Below the pieces are notes generated by a model. The model was not told the origin of the DNA, made no database searches, and worked only from the letters and a program-made list of their open reading frames with translations. From contig VWPU01010347.1 in assembly GCA_013398955.1 (NCBI GenBank), forward strand, positions 1 through 64,000: a stretch of 64,000 nt of DNA, in the 5' to 3' direction. Shown piece by piece: positions 36,310 through 48,066 of this stretch (position 1 is its first letter; every line of letters begins with the position of its first letter). Source of the stretch: Callaeas wilsoni (lineage: Eukaryota > Chordata > Aves > Passeriformes > Callaeidae). Made by a program: the position numbers and the translations under genes.

Positions 36310-39300
36310 GAATGTGTTGTTGAGGTGCCGTACTGGAAATACATAATAATGTCCATTCTATGCAATAATATTTTGGAAAATAGGAACAATAAACGAATAC
36401 CCTTGGGTTAGCTGATATGTGTACTGCTAAACATAAACGTCTATCTTGCAAAATTTCTGGGCATATTACAGTCAATATTAGTATGGAGACTTCAAGTTTA
36501 GATGCCTTGCCTCATCTATACGGGAAAGGAAAATCTAGTCTGTGACAAACCCAGTTACAGATCAACATATCCAAGATTAAAATTTAATTGAGGCAATTAT
36601 TCTTCTTTCGCTCTCCCATGGAAGAAAAGGTTAAGCTAAATTTAAATAAGCCATGTTGATCTCTACATTATTCATTCAGTTGCTGATATATCACTGTCTT
36701 GATAATTTATGGGTTCTAAAAACTACCTAGATGTTCGCCGCCCATCCCAGCATCTTGGGGAGTCATCAATTAAGATGTCCCTTGGTTCCAAATCCATTTC
36801 AACTGTGAAAGAATTTTAGGAATTGATCAAAATTACAATTCAATCATTTTTTCAGATGGAGCTCTCTGACCTCACAGCCTGGTATCACCTTTTCTTCCTG
36901 TGGTGATGTGGATGTCTCCAAGTAGAGACTTCTCAAATAAAAAGTCCACTATTAATTCAAGAAGGGATTTAATACTGCTGCTTTTGTAAATCTGCCTTTT
37001 TCTGTCAGCTTTACATAAAATCTCCTTTCTTTAGGATCGTATGACATTTTGCCATTTGTTTTTAAGTGCATTTTAAGCAGTGTTTTTAAATATAAGAAAG
37101 GACCACGGAAAAAAGCACTATTTTCAAAAGGTGTTTAGGTACTGAGACCCATGCTCTGCACTCATTTTGTGCCACTGAAATCACTGGAGCTCCTTTAGAA
37201 ATCTTTGCAGCTCAAAGGCAGGGAATCAGAATATCTGTATTGAAGAGTCAGCATGAAGGGCAACCACACTATCCAGGCTTTCTCTGAGTTCAGTGAACAG
37301 AAAGTTGAGCTCTCCTTGGCATTTTGCCCAACTTAAGGTATTTGTAAAATAGAGGAAGATGAATTGTCTTCCTGATAGAACTCACATCTCTCCTTTGACA
37401 GCAAAAGGAACATAGACAAGGAACTTTGACCAGAAGAGCAGTCCAATGAGCAATCTTCAGCAGCAAAAATATGTAAGATAGTTTATAAAGTTGATGCTGT
37501 AACATTTACAGCAAGCAACACTACATTAAGTAAAGGACAACATTTCCTCAAACAAATGAAAGAATAATATTTTTAAGATGACTTCAGCAGCTAGAAGCTG
37601 AAGATCAATTGCCTTCCAATGATACTGGGACTTCCAAGGACTCCGTTCACAGACCTATCTGAATGTTGTTCTGCTTTTTGTTGTAAGATCTAAGCAATAG
37701 GAATTTTTTCTTTTAAGAGTGACCTTGGCACTGGGAAAATGTTTCATCTCGTTGAACTGTACTTCTCCAAGCCTAGGTTTTCATCACTGTCTTAACATGC
37801 GCTCTCACAATGAAAAGAGACTCCTTACTGCACTGCTTGCGATCTCACAACTACCAGAGTAGCCAAGTTCTTCTTCTACACTCCTCTGACTGCCATTGCT
37901 AAAACACAGAAAAGAAAGAAAACATTTACAGAGATAACATATCTAGCCAGCATGACGCAGTCATAATAATGTATTTCCTCTATCACATATCCAACCACGA
38001 AATAATTGTTGAAATCAATGATTCACACACGGATACCTAAATTTCATCAACAAGAGTTCTAGGGGGGTGGAAGAGAGAGTGGAGAGACAGAGGAAGGTAT
38101 TTTTGGAACAATGTGGGGAACAACTCCTCTAGTAGATCTTAGCAACAGATCAAGATCTGCAAATGACCTTCCATCCTTCTGCTGAGTTTCTCAGCTATCA
38201 AACAACATAGGCCAGAACAGTCTTTAAAGGCAAAAATGTGGAGGCCAAAATATTTGTGATGGAAAGCAGCACTGAAGCCATCATGAACTCATTGAGCATA
38301 CAGAAGCATGTTAATCATTGTCAGATGCTTAAGAACACAAAACCAAAGTAAACGGCTTAACAGTGCAAGTCATCTGATGACTTACCCGTCATTTGCAATG
38401 ACTTACCAGTGTGAGTTATTTACACCAGTAAGTGGGAAGCAATGGAAAGCAGTCATTCTGAGCTCTGTCAATTATTTACATCGGTTGTTTAGCCGCAGGA
38501 CTGCCCGGACACCACCAACAGAGCTCAGATTCATTATTTCCCACTGCTGATGGATCTTCAGGCTAGAAATTAGAAAGGCAACTGTCCCTGAAGGACCTAA
38601 AAGGCAAGGAGAGAAAGAGAAGTGTCTGCACCCGCCAAGATCGAGGTGTTGTCTGTTCTCAGCTAAGAGAGGATTCACTGGAAAGCACAGGAACAACCCT
38701 GCCACATCCCGGAAAGGAATTCAGTTTTTTATGCCATCCATGATGTCTGACTTGCTAAAACAGAAGGACACTGCTATAAGGATGGGCAGATTTGCCCTCC
38801 AGCAGTCAAAAGGATAATTCCAGTATGGGTTTCAGAGATCGTCACTGCATGGAGCAGGGAGGCAGGGAGGAAGGAAAAGGAACTTGCTCTTATTGTGCCA
38901 CATGCAGAATTACAAAGGCACACTCTCAAGGGCAAAGAGTATCTCCTCTTCTCACAGCCTTGATTTGCAAAAAACTTCAGTCATACTCACAGAGAGAAAC
39001 CCTGGATTGCAACATGCTCAGCTACTCTGCTGTGTTCAAGGTGTTAATAAATAATTGACAGCGACTCCCAGAACAGACAATGTCACTTTTGGTCCCTGTC
39101 AAGTAGAAGACATTTGGGAAGTTTTTGTTTGTGTTCTTTTTCTGTGTTTGATTCAATTTTCTCCTTTCCTTCTCCCTCCAGTTGCCCTAAAGCTATAAGA
39201 ATAATATAAGATCTGTCTCATCCAGTATCTGTGACAGGTACAGCTCTGCATGCCATGGCTGTGAGGAAGCAAGAGGTCCTTGAGTCTCCTGCAGCTAGCT

Positions 39301-39846
39301 GGCGAGTCTGAATTAACTTCATCTCCATTGGCAGGCATTTCAGACCTAAGATAGAATTGCTGCTCAGTAGGATCCAGGCTGCCCTTTTCCCCATCCTCCT
39401 TGGTAATTCATGGGTTTTATTTTCCTATGTACTCTGTGCTGCAGGATTTGGAGGTGGTAGTGAGGGAACACGAGAGCCGAGTCAGCACTGGCATACAGGA
39501 TCCTAGTGCGATTCAGCACCATTCCACTTCCAATGCAACATCTTGTGAACTGCTCAGATGGTTAAAAACAACTTATCCCAGATCCCTCCTTCAGGTTTCC
39601 CTTTGCTCATTTGTTCACGGCAGCAAAGGATGTTGCAAGGATGCTGTGAGTTGAGATAAGCACTTTCTGGGAACAGGACAGTACTGGTACAAAATGAAGA
39701 ATGGCAGCTTGTTCTGAATTGGCAAAAAGGGTTCCATATCGCTGCAGCCTGCCACAGTCTAATACTGCTCTTGTTTTCAGGCTCCCGTGGTTACGTCTGT
39801 GCCCTGCATGGCTTCTTGAGCGGTACTGCAACGATAGAAATCATGC
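36310..39846. other. Unique noncoding DNA
   Basis: No gene or transposon is recognised. The interval is AT-rich to about 38.3 kb and slightly GC-richer after that. Frames stay under 90 codons. Confidence 0.5.
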
Positions 39847-40043
39847 AGAATCACAGAACTATAGACCAACTTGAGTTGGAAGTGACCCACAACGATCATG
39901 GAAGTCCAGCTCCTGTCCCTGCACAGGACCACCCCAAACATCACACCGCATGCTTGAGAGTGTTATCCAAACGCTTCTTGAACTCTGGCGGGTGTGGTGC
40001 CATGACCACTTCCCTGGGCAGCCTGTTCCAGTGCCCACAGACA
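39847..40043 (-). mobile_element. CR1 LINE 3' end, antisense
   Basis: Read on the minus strand, this contains the end of the CR1 ORF2 protein (HWNRLPREVV, then FKKRLDNTL) followed by the 3' untranslated sequence and a ggttctatagttctgtgattct-type terminus at 39847. On the plus strand it shows gcctgttccagtgccc, a hallmark of reversed CR1. It is 5'-truncated just upstream of HWNRLP. The frame around the C-terminal motif is still open, but the element has no reverse transcriptase and cannot be active. Confidence 0.9.
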
Positions 40044-42566
40044 GTAGCACAGGACCATGATTGGTGCCTCAGCCAGTACCCCACCATATGTCCAAGGGTT
40101 GCCCATCTAGGACACCCAGGGACACTTGATCTGTCCCTCAAATTGTTACAGTTCGTATCACGTGAGTTAAGCGTCTATGGCAGGTGCCATGGTGCTATTC
40201 AAGACACTAGAGAAGGAGAAGGTATTTAGTACTTCACATCAAATATCCAGTTTCCCCAAGGTGGGGCATTTGGGATGTCTGGAGACCCCTGGAATGCACA
40301 GCCAAAAGCAAAACCAAAGACGGGTGCAGTCAGGCCTCTGGACCAGAATCCTGAGCCCCTCCAGCTGAGGCTGAATCTCTCCAATGCTTTCACAGCCATA
40401 ATGAGGCTGTTGCTAAGCTGAGAACTGCAGGTGGATGTCCCTTGTTATTTCAGGCTTTCTCTGCAGTGAAGGCACGTGTGTTTGGGGAAAGCTCAGGTGC
40501 AGAGGGGGCGGCTAGTTTTTGCTGACAGAACTGCTCTAGTTTTTCAGTCTCCATTTGCTAATGGAATTTGAGACCCAAAAAGACACGGGTAGTTGTTCAT
40601 TAAAGTCATCTCTTCTCTCTGTCTGTTTATTTCCATTTTTAAAAGGCCACCTTCATAACTCAGAGCAGCCTGCCTGCCTTGCTTTTACTGAAGATAATTT
40701 CAAGCAGGCTTAGACTTTATCTTATTTTCACACTAATAGATCCTCAATTTCAAAACACCACTCTGCACTCTACAGGACACAGGGAAAAATTGCAGCAAGA
40801 GGATGCTCGAGGAAAGAACGATTCTTAGTTTTCAGAAGCATAAATACCCAGTACATAGGCTAAAACTCTTGGCTTTTCTCAACTTACTTCAAAATAGTTT
40901 ATTGAAAATTTATTGTTGCATCTTTGGTACCAAGAGTAGCTTCTTGGCCCTCTTTTTATTGTTTTGGGGGGTTTGGGTTGTTGGGGTTTGTAGGCAACCA
41001 GTTATCTGCCTACATCTTTTGCTCCTGGCTCTGATTTAATGTTGTCTTTGCAAGTCAAATTTAGTACCCGCTCATTCCAAGAGTACTGAAAGGTGTGGGA
41101 AAGCAGTTGTAGTGTGTATTTTGCATGGCTCCTGTCAAGGACGCCAGGTAGTTACATGTCTAATTCCTTTCGTGTCTTTTGCAATTCTGAATAAGAGAAG
41201 AAGACCACTGATAGGGAGGAGTTTCAACTCAGGTTTTATTTTTTGTTTCTTTTCTCCTCAACCATTCCACAGCCTGAGGTACTGCTGGTTTTAGAAGAAA
41301 ACGGCCCAGGTCCTTGGTAACATGAGGACAAGTCTAGATGAAGAAGTAATGGAAATCATCTCCTGTGTGTGCTTGTTAACTTGTGCTGGGGAACCTGTGA
41401 GCGGTGCACCTGAGCAGAGAGGAGCTGCTCATCCCGCACGCGAGCTTTGTTGGGGAGAAATTGGTTCACAGCTATGGAAGCACTGGATAAAGAGCTTTGG
41501 TATGAAAGTGATAATGGTATGAAAGCACTGGATAAAGCAAACAATCCCTTCCCTGCCATGCAACTCTGGGGTTTTCAGCCTGCTTGGTGGAAATTTCCAG
41601 AGCCAAAGATTTTATGCCTGTGTCTGTATCCAGCCTTGGATGGATAAATGTGTCCCACTGTTTGAGGTGGTTAACCCATTACTAATTGGTAAAACTTGTA
41701 GTGGAAGTAATTACTGTTCTACAGCTGAGCTGTGCTATTCTGTAACTTTGTTCTACCTCTGTTGCTTGACTGTTCCACTGGATGCTCTTGTGTCTTGGTG
41801 AATTCCCTGCTCTGCTTCACTCTTCTCATTATTTGTGATAGATCTGTCAAAAGTCCCACTCTTTTCATCTCCATTCTGTGTTTCAATCTTTCCTTTCAGA
41901 TCCAGACACCTGGGAAGGGTCTGGCTCTCCCCACAGTAGAACCATGCAGAGAATTTCCCCTTGGGAAAGAAGGATTATTCAAAAGAAACAACAAAATTCA
42001 ACCCCAGAGACAAAAGATGAGTAGTGTGGGAGGATACATCAGTAAAATGGGACCCCTTTGGCTGGGTTAGGACATGGACAGGTGCCCTTCTGGGAGGCCT
42101 CCCTCACCACCAGTAGTGTCCCAATATCTCAGGCTCTCCCTGTACAGTAGAAATAGTTAACAGCCCTGTGCAAAGCCAGTTGCAGGACTGCACGCCTTTT
42201 GCCAGCCCTCACAATCTGCTGCCATTGCCAAGGGACCACCCAGCTCCGTGCCCACCTTCTCAAGGCACCAAGCACAGGCCCAGCCCCAGAGGAGCATATC
42301 GGAACCAGACAGGGTACACGGCTGACCCAGCCACTTCTTTCTGCCCCATGCCAGCATGGCTGGGTGTGACCATACCGTGCAACGCCTGCAGGAGCAGTTT
42401 GCTGTGGAAGGTGACTCCTGTAGCCAGGACAGCTTTCTTGGAAAGTGTGTGGTTCTTTCTGAAGAAATAATGCAAGTTAAATTCGGACTAAAATGGGCGG
42501 TCTGTATGAAAAGAGGGAGCATTGCTAATTTTGGGGCAAAAATATACATACCTGGGGATGCTGTTA
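40044..42566. other. Unique noncoding DNA between two opposed CR1 ends
   Basis: No gene is supported. Contents include a spaced duplication of AAGCACTGGATAAAG (41478 and 41523, 45 bp apart) and a GC-richer part at 42100-42440 with overlapping frames on both strands (160 codons minus, 100 codons plus). These frames overlap each other and the minus one starts inside the CR1 element, so they are unlikely to be genes. Confidence 0.45.
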
Positions 42567-42889
42567 AAGGGAGCTTATAGAAAAAAGGGGGAGAGTGACT
42601 TTTGACATGGGCAGATAGTGGTAAGACATGGGGTAACAATTTTAAACCAAAAGATGAGATATTTAGATTAGATGTGAGGAAGAAATTTTTTACTCAGAAG
42701 GTGGTGAGGCACTGGAACAGGTTACCTAGGGAGGTTGTGAGTGCCCCATCCCTGGAAGTGTTCAAGGCCAGGCTGGCTGGAGCTCTGAGCAACCTGGTCT
42801 AGTGGAAGGTTGCTGGCCTGTGGCATGAGGTTTGGAACTAGAGGATCTTTAAGGCTCCTTCCAACCAAGATCATTCTATGATTCCATGA
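42567..42889 (+). mobile_element. CR1 LINE 3' end with ORF2 C-terminus
   Basis: This is the best-preserved CR1 copy here. The end of ORF2 is readable in frame (RLDVRKKFFTQKVVRHWN, then RLPREVV, SLEVFKARL and ALSNLV). It is followed by the typical 3' UTR (ggtctagtggaaggttgc, ggatctttaaggctccttccaacc) and a terminal cattctatgattccatgac. The copy is 5'-truncated at about 42567, so no endonuclease or reverse transcriptase domain is present. Several substitutions and a shortened 3' UTR show that it is not recent. It contributes the 66-codon open frame at 42602-42802. Confidence 0.95.
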
Positions 42890-45800
42890 CTGTGTGTGTT
42901 GTCACGGAAGGTCTTAGGGAGCTTGCAGTGTTGTGCGAGCTCCTACAGACATCTTCCATTAAAGGATCAAGCACAAATACCATATTTTTTCTTTAAATAT
43001 TTTTTCTTTAATGCAGCACTAGTTGATTTCTTACAACATATCCAGGTATTTTTCATGTATTTGTTGCAGGGCACTTTGTCCCAGCCCATCTCTAGTAAGC
43101 ACATGAGAGAACAAGCTTTCAGTTTTCTGCTTTACAGTCGCTATAAGGACACTCATAATTCAGCCTTCATGTACAGCAAAGTTGTGATGAGATTTAATGG
43201 AATTCTAAGTTCTCTTTATGTACATACTGGGAATCAATGGCAAGGTTGTGAATTCATTTGCTGAGGGACATTTACGATCCCTCCCCACAAAGTAAAAACA
43301 GAACATTTCATGCTTCTCTTGGTAGGAGACTGATGCTTACTTCAGCAAAAAGTGAATAAATAATATGCTAAATCTATTATTTATTTCTTTTAGACCTCTT
43401 GAAGTGCCTAATGTATATGTTACCTACTACATATTTTAAGCATCACAGTTAATTTCCAGAGAAATGTATATACATCTTAAATTCCTAAACAGACAGGTAT
43501 TAACCATATAGTGGCTAGAGAAAGTTCTTGTTCTGCTCTCAGAATCTGTTTTGAGCATGAAGATCACAGACCTGAAATGTTTGATCAGTCATGATCAGTA
43601 TAGGCATGGAATGCGTTTCAGAAGGTATTTTTGCTGGGTATCCCTCTGTTCCATGATTTACAAAACCTGCCTGGAAAAGAAGTTTGGAGCTTTGAAGGCT
43701 TGGTTCTGCTAAAAGAATTTTGGCAAAAAAGTTAAAATTGGAGCCGTTCCTCCCTTCTTTCAGGTATTTTCACATCATAGAATTGTGTGATGTGATGCAA
43801 AAGGCTACATAACTGCATTTCTCCTGTGCAACAAATGTAGGGGTGGAGGCAGAGTCCAGACATGCTACTGATGCTGAGTAAATGGTCTGAATCATGCAAA
43901 GATATGAAGAGACACTTTTTGCACATTGGATAAGGTTAGATAAATCCATAGATCTGTGCTAGCTTCTTGCTGAAGGGGTTCCATCAATACAGATTCATAA
44001 ATTAACCCTCCTCATCTGGAGGGATTGCTTTGCTTCCATTGTAATTTTTGAATTTCAGCGTGTTCTGAAATCACAGCAGCATAAAACCAGCAGAGCAGAA
44101 TGACATCCCAGGCCTGGTTTGCCCTCATCTCCTTCCTATGAAAGTATATTAATAAGAAATTTGTCTTATCCCTCAAAGCATTCAGTGGCAAAGCATGACA
44201 TTAGAACAAGAAGGATGATAAATTACTGAAAGATTTGCAAATCATTTTTGTGGAGATTGAAAAAGATGGTGTAACTTAATGTTATCTGCTAACCTCATGA
44301 TCTATGTTTAGTATGCATGCTTGGGCCTTTCCATGGAGGGTTTTTACTAGTTCCCTGTCTATAATGGCTTTCTTTAACATTAATTTGATCCTCCACCCAC
44401 ATTCTGCATTCAGAATATATTTCATTAGCTCTTCATCTCTAATATTTTGAAGGAAATATATTTCAAGGAAATAAGTGATAATCACTTGTTCAAAACTGAC
44501 TCAGTGAGAGTGAAATTCAGCAGGAGTTTTCTTGAAAGTTGCTAAGATGTTCAGCATCAGGGTTTCGGTTTTTATTTTTTTCTGACAGGAATATAGTGCT
44601 TGAGTGATAGAAGAGCAAAAGGTCTATTTGCTGCATGGTCCAAGTGACAGGTTCTAAGTGAGAAGAGGTGGAAGGTGAAGCTGATGTTAATGAAGTATAT
44701 CTGGTGGTAATGTGACCTCAGAGCCCATGCTCTTGTCTGACATGACAGCTAAGGGAAATCTTCATCTCCTCATCCTGCTGCTGAGAGAAGGAGTCACAGA
44801 GAGAGAGTGTCTTTGGTGGGAGCACAGAAACACCCCAACCATCCAGACTGAGGGGCCTATCTTGGCTGTCTCCCCTTTGGGGGATGCTTTGTGCTCTTCA
44901 GAGCAATGTGGTTTTGCCTGTGCGGACAGCAAACAGCAGGACATGAAGTTACCCCAGCCTTAATTCACACTTGGATCCCCTGCTGGGGGAGCAGAGCCCG
45001 TAGAGGAGGTACAGCACTGTAAGACAGGGAACACACTTTAACCAGCCTGCTTCGGATGATGGTGGGAGAGTGTGCGAGAGCAGAGCCCTCAACCCCTGGG
45101 CAGTGAGGGGCAATCCCGACAGCACAGGCTGGCCCCACTGGCAGCGGCAAGGAAAGAACATTCAGCTCCAAAAGAACCACTGAACTTCCTAGTGCTGCTG
45201 AGCTGGAAGAAGCCTTTTTATCCAAGGCCAACCTGGCCTGCTCAGCAAAGGTTCAAACGTGGTGCAGCAATTGCCTGTGTCACTCACACGCTGCTGGGTT
45301 TGTGTGTTCATTCAGGGCTGCCAAGCCAGCCATGTTCCAGAGAGGAGAGATCTGCAGAAAAGCAGGGATTTAACATCACATTAAGAAGCTATTTACTGAA
45401 ACTATGAGACGCTGACTGAAACTTGGCATGAAGCAAAACTGACTGCATCTCATCCCCTAAATGCTCAGACTAATAATGGTGTTTATCTGTTGAGTACAAT
45501 GCAAATTTGTCATGCAGGGGACAGCAGAGGCCTCAAGTACAGCATGTTCTGCAGCAAACTCAAGCTATTTCAAGGCTTCAGATTTGTGAAGCAGTTTGCT
45601 GAAAATGCAATGTAACAGTCCTATTAATCAAAGTCGGAAAATTTTCTTTTTTTTTATTTCGTCTCAAAACTTTCTGAGAAGCATAAACAAAGATAGTGAG
45701 AATGATAAAGGGTCATATTTATTGTGATTACTGTTATTACTTCAATCAACATTACTGTTATTATTTCCCTCTACCCAGGATACCGACTGAAACTAAAGCA

Positions 45801-47789
45801 TCATATTTGAATGTTATCACCCTCTTCAGAATTTTAGAGGTGCCCATTATTGATGGTTTTGGAAGGATGCTTATCCCACAATGAAACCAATTTCTAATTG
45901 ACATCATGCTGCTTTAATATCCCCTCTGGCCTTCTGCCCTCCTGGGATCTCAGTGTGCTGCCAATGGTTTTGTGTTCCAGATTTTCTTCAGCTCCTGTCA
46001 CATTTGTCAGTCCCATTTTGGCTCTTCAATCAAATTTCAGCATACACCACACCACTGCACTCTTCCTTCTTTTTCCCGTAAAATACCGTGTCTCCTAGGA
46101 CGTATTACAAGGCAAGGTTCTACTAGTAAAAAAAGGATCATCATTTTATAATCTTGCTTTTTCAACTCTATCTGACAAGTGAATCTGAAACCTTTCTCAA
46201 AATAGTTTCAATAAGCTGCACAGGCTACAGAAGAGGGAGGCTAGTACCTCATGAGTTTGCTTTTCCAGACTCACATCCAGACAGGAGTACCAAAATGGGG
46301 ACACAAACTTCAGCCCATGCCTCAGCCCCCGCCCAGCTTTCCCTGTCCTTTCCCTCTCAGTTCTGCCTCCAGCACACGCACTGGGGAAAAGTATTGCAGA
46401 CAAGGCCCAAAAGAGAGACCAGTTTCCATATAATTATACTTTTGCAGGCTAAGGAAATGCTAAAAAATATTTTAGAAATTCCTCCACCTGTCTTTCAGGT
46501 AATATTTTCTAGTTTGCTCAGTCAAAAATGCCATTTTCCAGTTGTTTTGGTTTGACTTGGTTTTTTTTAAAACATATTGCTTCTGCCTAAAAAATAAAGG
46601 CTGATTGATTTCTTTTAACTAATTTCCTCAATAAAGAGACAAAAACAACAATAACAAATAAATAGCAAAACCAGCCCAAAACTGAGGCATCAGTCAATTA
46701 GGCTAAAGTACTTCACATCACAGATTTCTGACTCGTCTGGTTTCCCTTGGTATTTCTGAATTCAATACATTTTCTTCCAACTTGCAAGCTTAAATGATCA
46801 CATACTGCCCGATGAAATACCCTCTAGAGCGGATGATACTGCGAAGTGCTGAGCACTTAGATGAATAATTTGTGGGTTTCTTCAGGGCAGTATGGACTGT
46901 GCATTCCCAAAGAATCTAAACAATTTCCTTGTACCCTTCATCATCCTTCAAATGTCATACTTAAAAAATCAAGGGCTGATCAAAATTGGTCTCTGCCAGC
47001 CTTGAAATCCCTTTTATGAGTCTTGTCCATGCAATTAGCTAAACTGCAGTTTAGGCAATTGCACTTTGTAAACCCAAATTTCTCACAGTCACAGCTATAT
47101 CCTCTGTTTTCCATCTCCTCCATTACCTCCTTTGCCTCATGAAAGATGAAGGAAAGAGAGAAGTGCAAACTCCATCAATGCTTTCAGTCTCAAAGAAGCC
47201 AAAATGGTGATTTTTTTTTTTTCTTCAGCAAACATATCAGAAAAAAATGTCATTTGCAACATTTTGGCTCAGCTTGACTCTGAGCTGTGTGTGTTGGTGC
47301 CACCAGAGAAGGTAGCCTGCCTGGCCCATGCCCCCACAGCCATCAGCCACGCTCCTCCAGTGCCTGGCAGCACAAAATAGAGGTGCTTCACAAAAAATTC
47401 ACAGTGGCATCGTAGCAGCTCACGTAAGCACAAACTGACCTCGAGGCAGTCTGAAACAGCATTTCATCCTGGTTTTCTGACACTTCTTCCTTCTCCCACA
47501 AAAAATAAAGTCTACATTTTCCTATGGAAAATAAAAAGTCCATTAATAATGCAGCAAATATTTACTAATAAACAATAGGAAAAAAAAATCCTGAAGTCTC
47601 AGTAGAGTTACCGTGCTGCAATATCTGACACTCTGCTAATGGCTAATGATCCTCACAATAAATCAGTCCCCATTTCTTTAAGTGAGCTTTTCTTTTTGTC
47701 ACTTTTAAACAAAATAAGGTTGGGCATTTATCATTTAAAAAAAGCTTTAAAGCACTTTGGATGGTAACATAAAAGAACATTATTTCTCC
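42890..47789. other. Unique noncoding DNA, GC-richer at 44.8-45.35 kb
   Basis: No gene is recognised. The patch at about 44,820-45,350 is GC-richer and carries overlapping frames in several phases (111 codons plus at 45072-45407, 88 and 70 codons minus), none with a domain. Poly(T) occurs at 47211-47222. The rest is AT-rich and featureless to my reading. Confidence 0.45.
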
Positions 47790-48066
47790 TGAAAAAGGAC
47801 CTTAATTTTTAAGAAGGCAGTAGCTACATCAGTTTTAAATCAGAGAGCTTGCAGGCCTCTAATTGAATATGATTCTGTGTGAGTGCATTTTCTTTGCTGA
47901 AGGAGAGGTGGTATTTTCTATTAGGCAAATTGTATGGTAAGTATTACATTGTGGGTACGATGAATCAGAGAGAGATTTAATTTTTCCATGGAAAATGTCA
48001 TTAAAGAAATCATTGCCATTCTCTCTGAGGCATTTTAATGTTTTATTAAAAAAAAAAAAAGAAAAA
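47790..48066. promoter_or_regulatory. AT-rich block resembling a conserved noncoding element
   Basis: The block contains TTAATTTTTAAG, CTAATTG, TTTAATTTTTCC and a GATGAATCAGAGA stretch without low-complexity character until a poly(A) at 48048-48060. Its texture resembles vertebrate developmental enhancers. This is a judgement from composition only, with no alignment behind it. Confidence 0.15.
48048..48066. repeat. Poly(A) tract
   Basis: Thirteen consecutive A, a G, then six more A. No retrotransposed gene is recognisable upstream. Confidence 0.9.

Noticed and set aside
42157..42639. 160-codon minus-strand open frame
   Set aside because: It opens at TTG, begins inside a plus-strand CR1, and overlaps plus-strand frames in a GC-richer patch.
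43774..43796. atcatagaattgtgtgatg, reminiscent of a reversed CR1 tail
   Set aside because: Only the first ten bases fit and no ttggaagg-type CR1 sequence follows.
46980..47168. Cys-rich minus-strand peptide that looks like a small disulphide protein
   Set aside because: The start is TTG, there is no signal peptide, and the Cys spacing fits no family I know.
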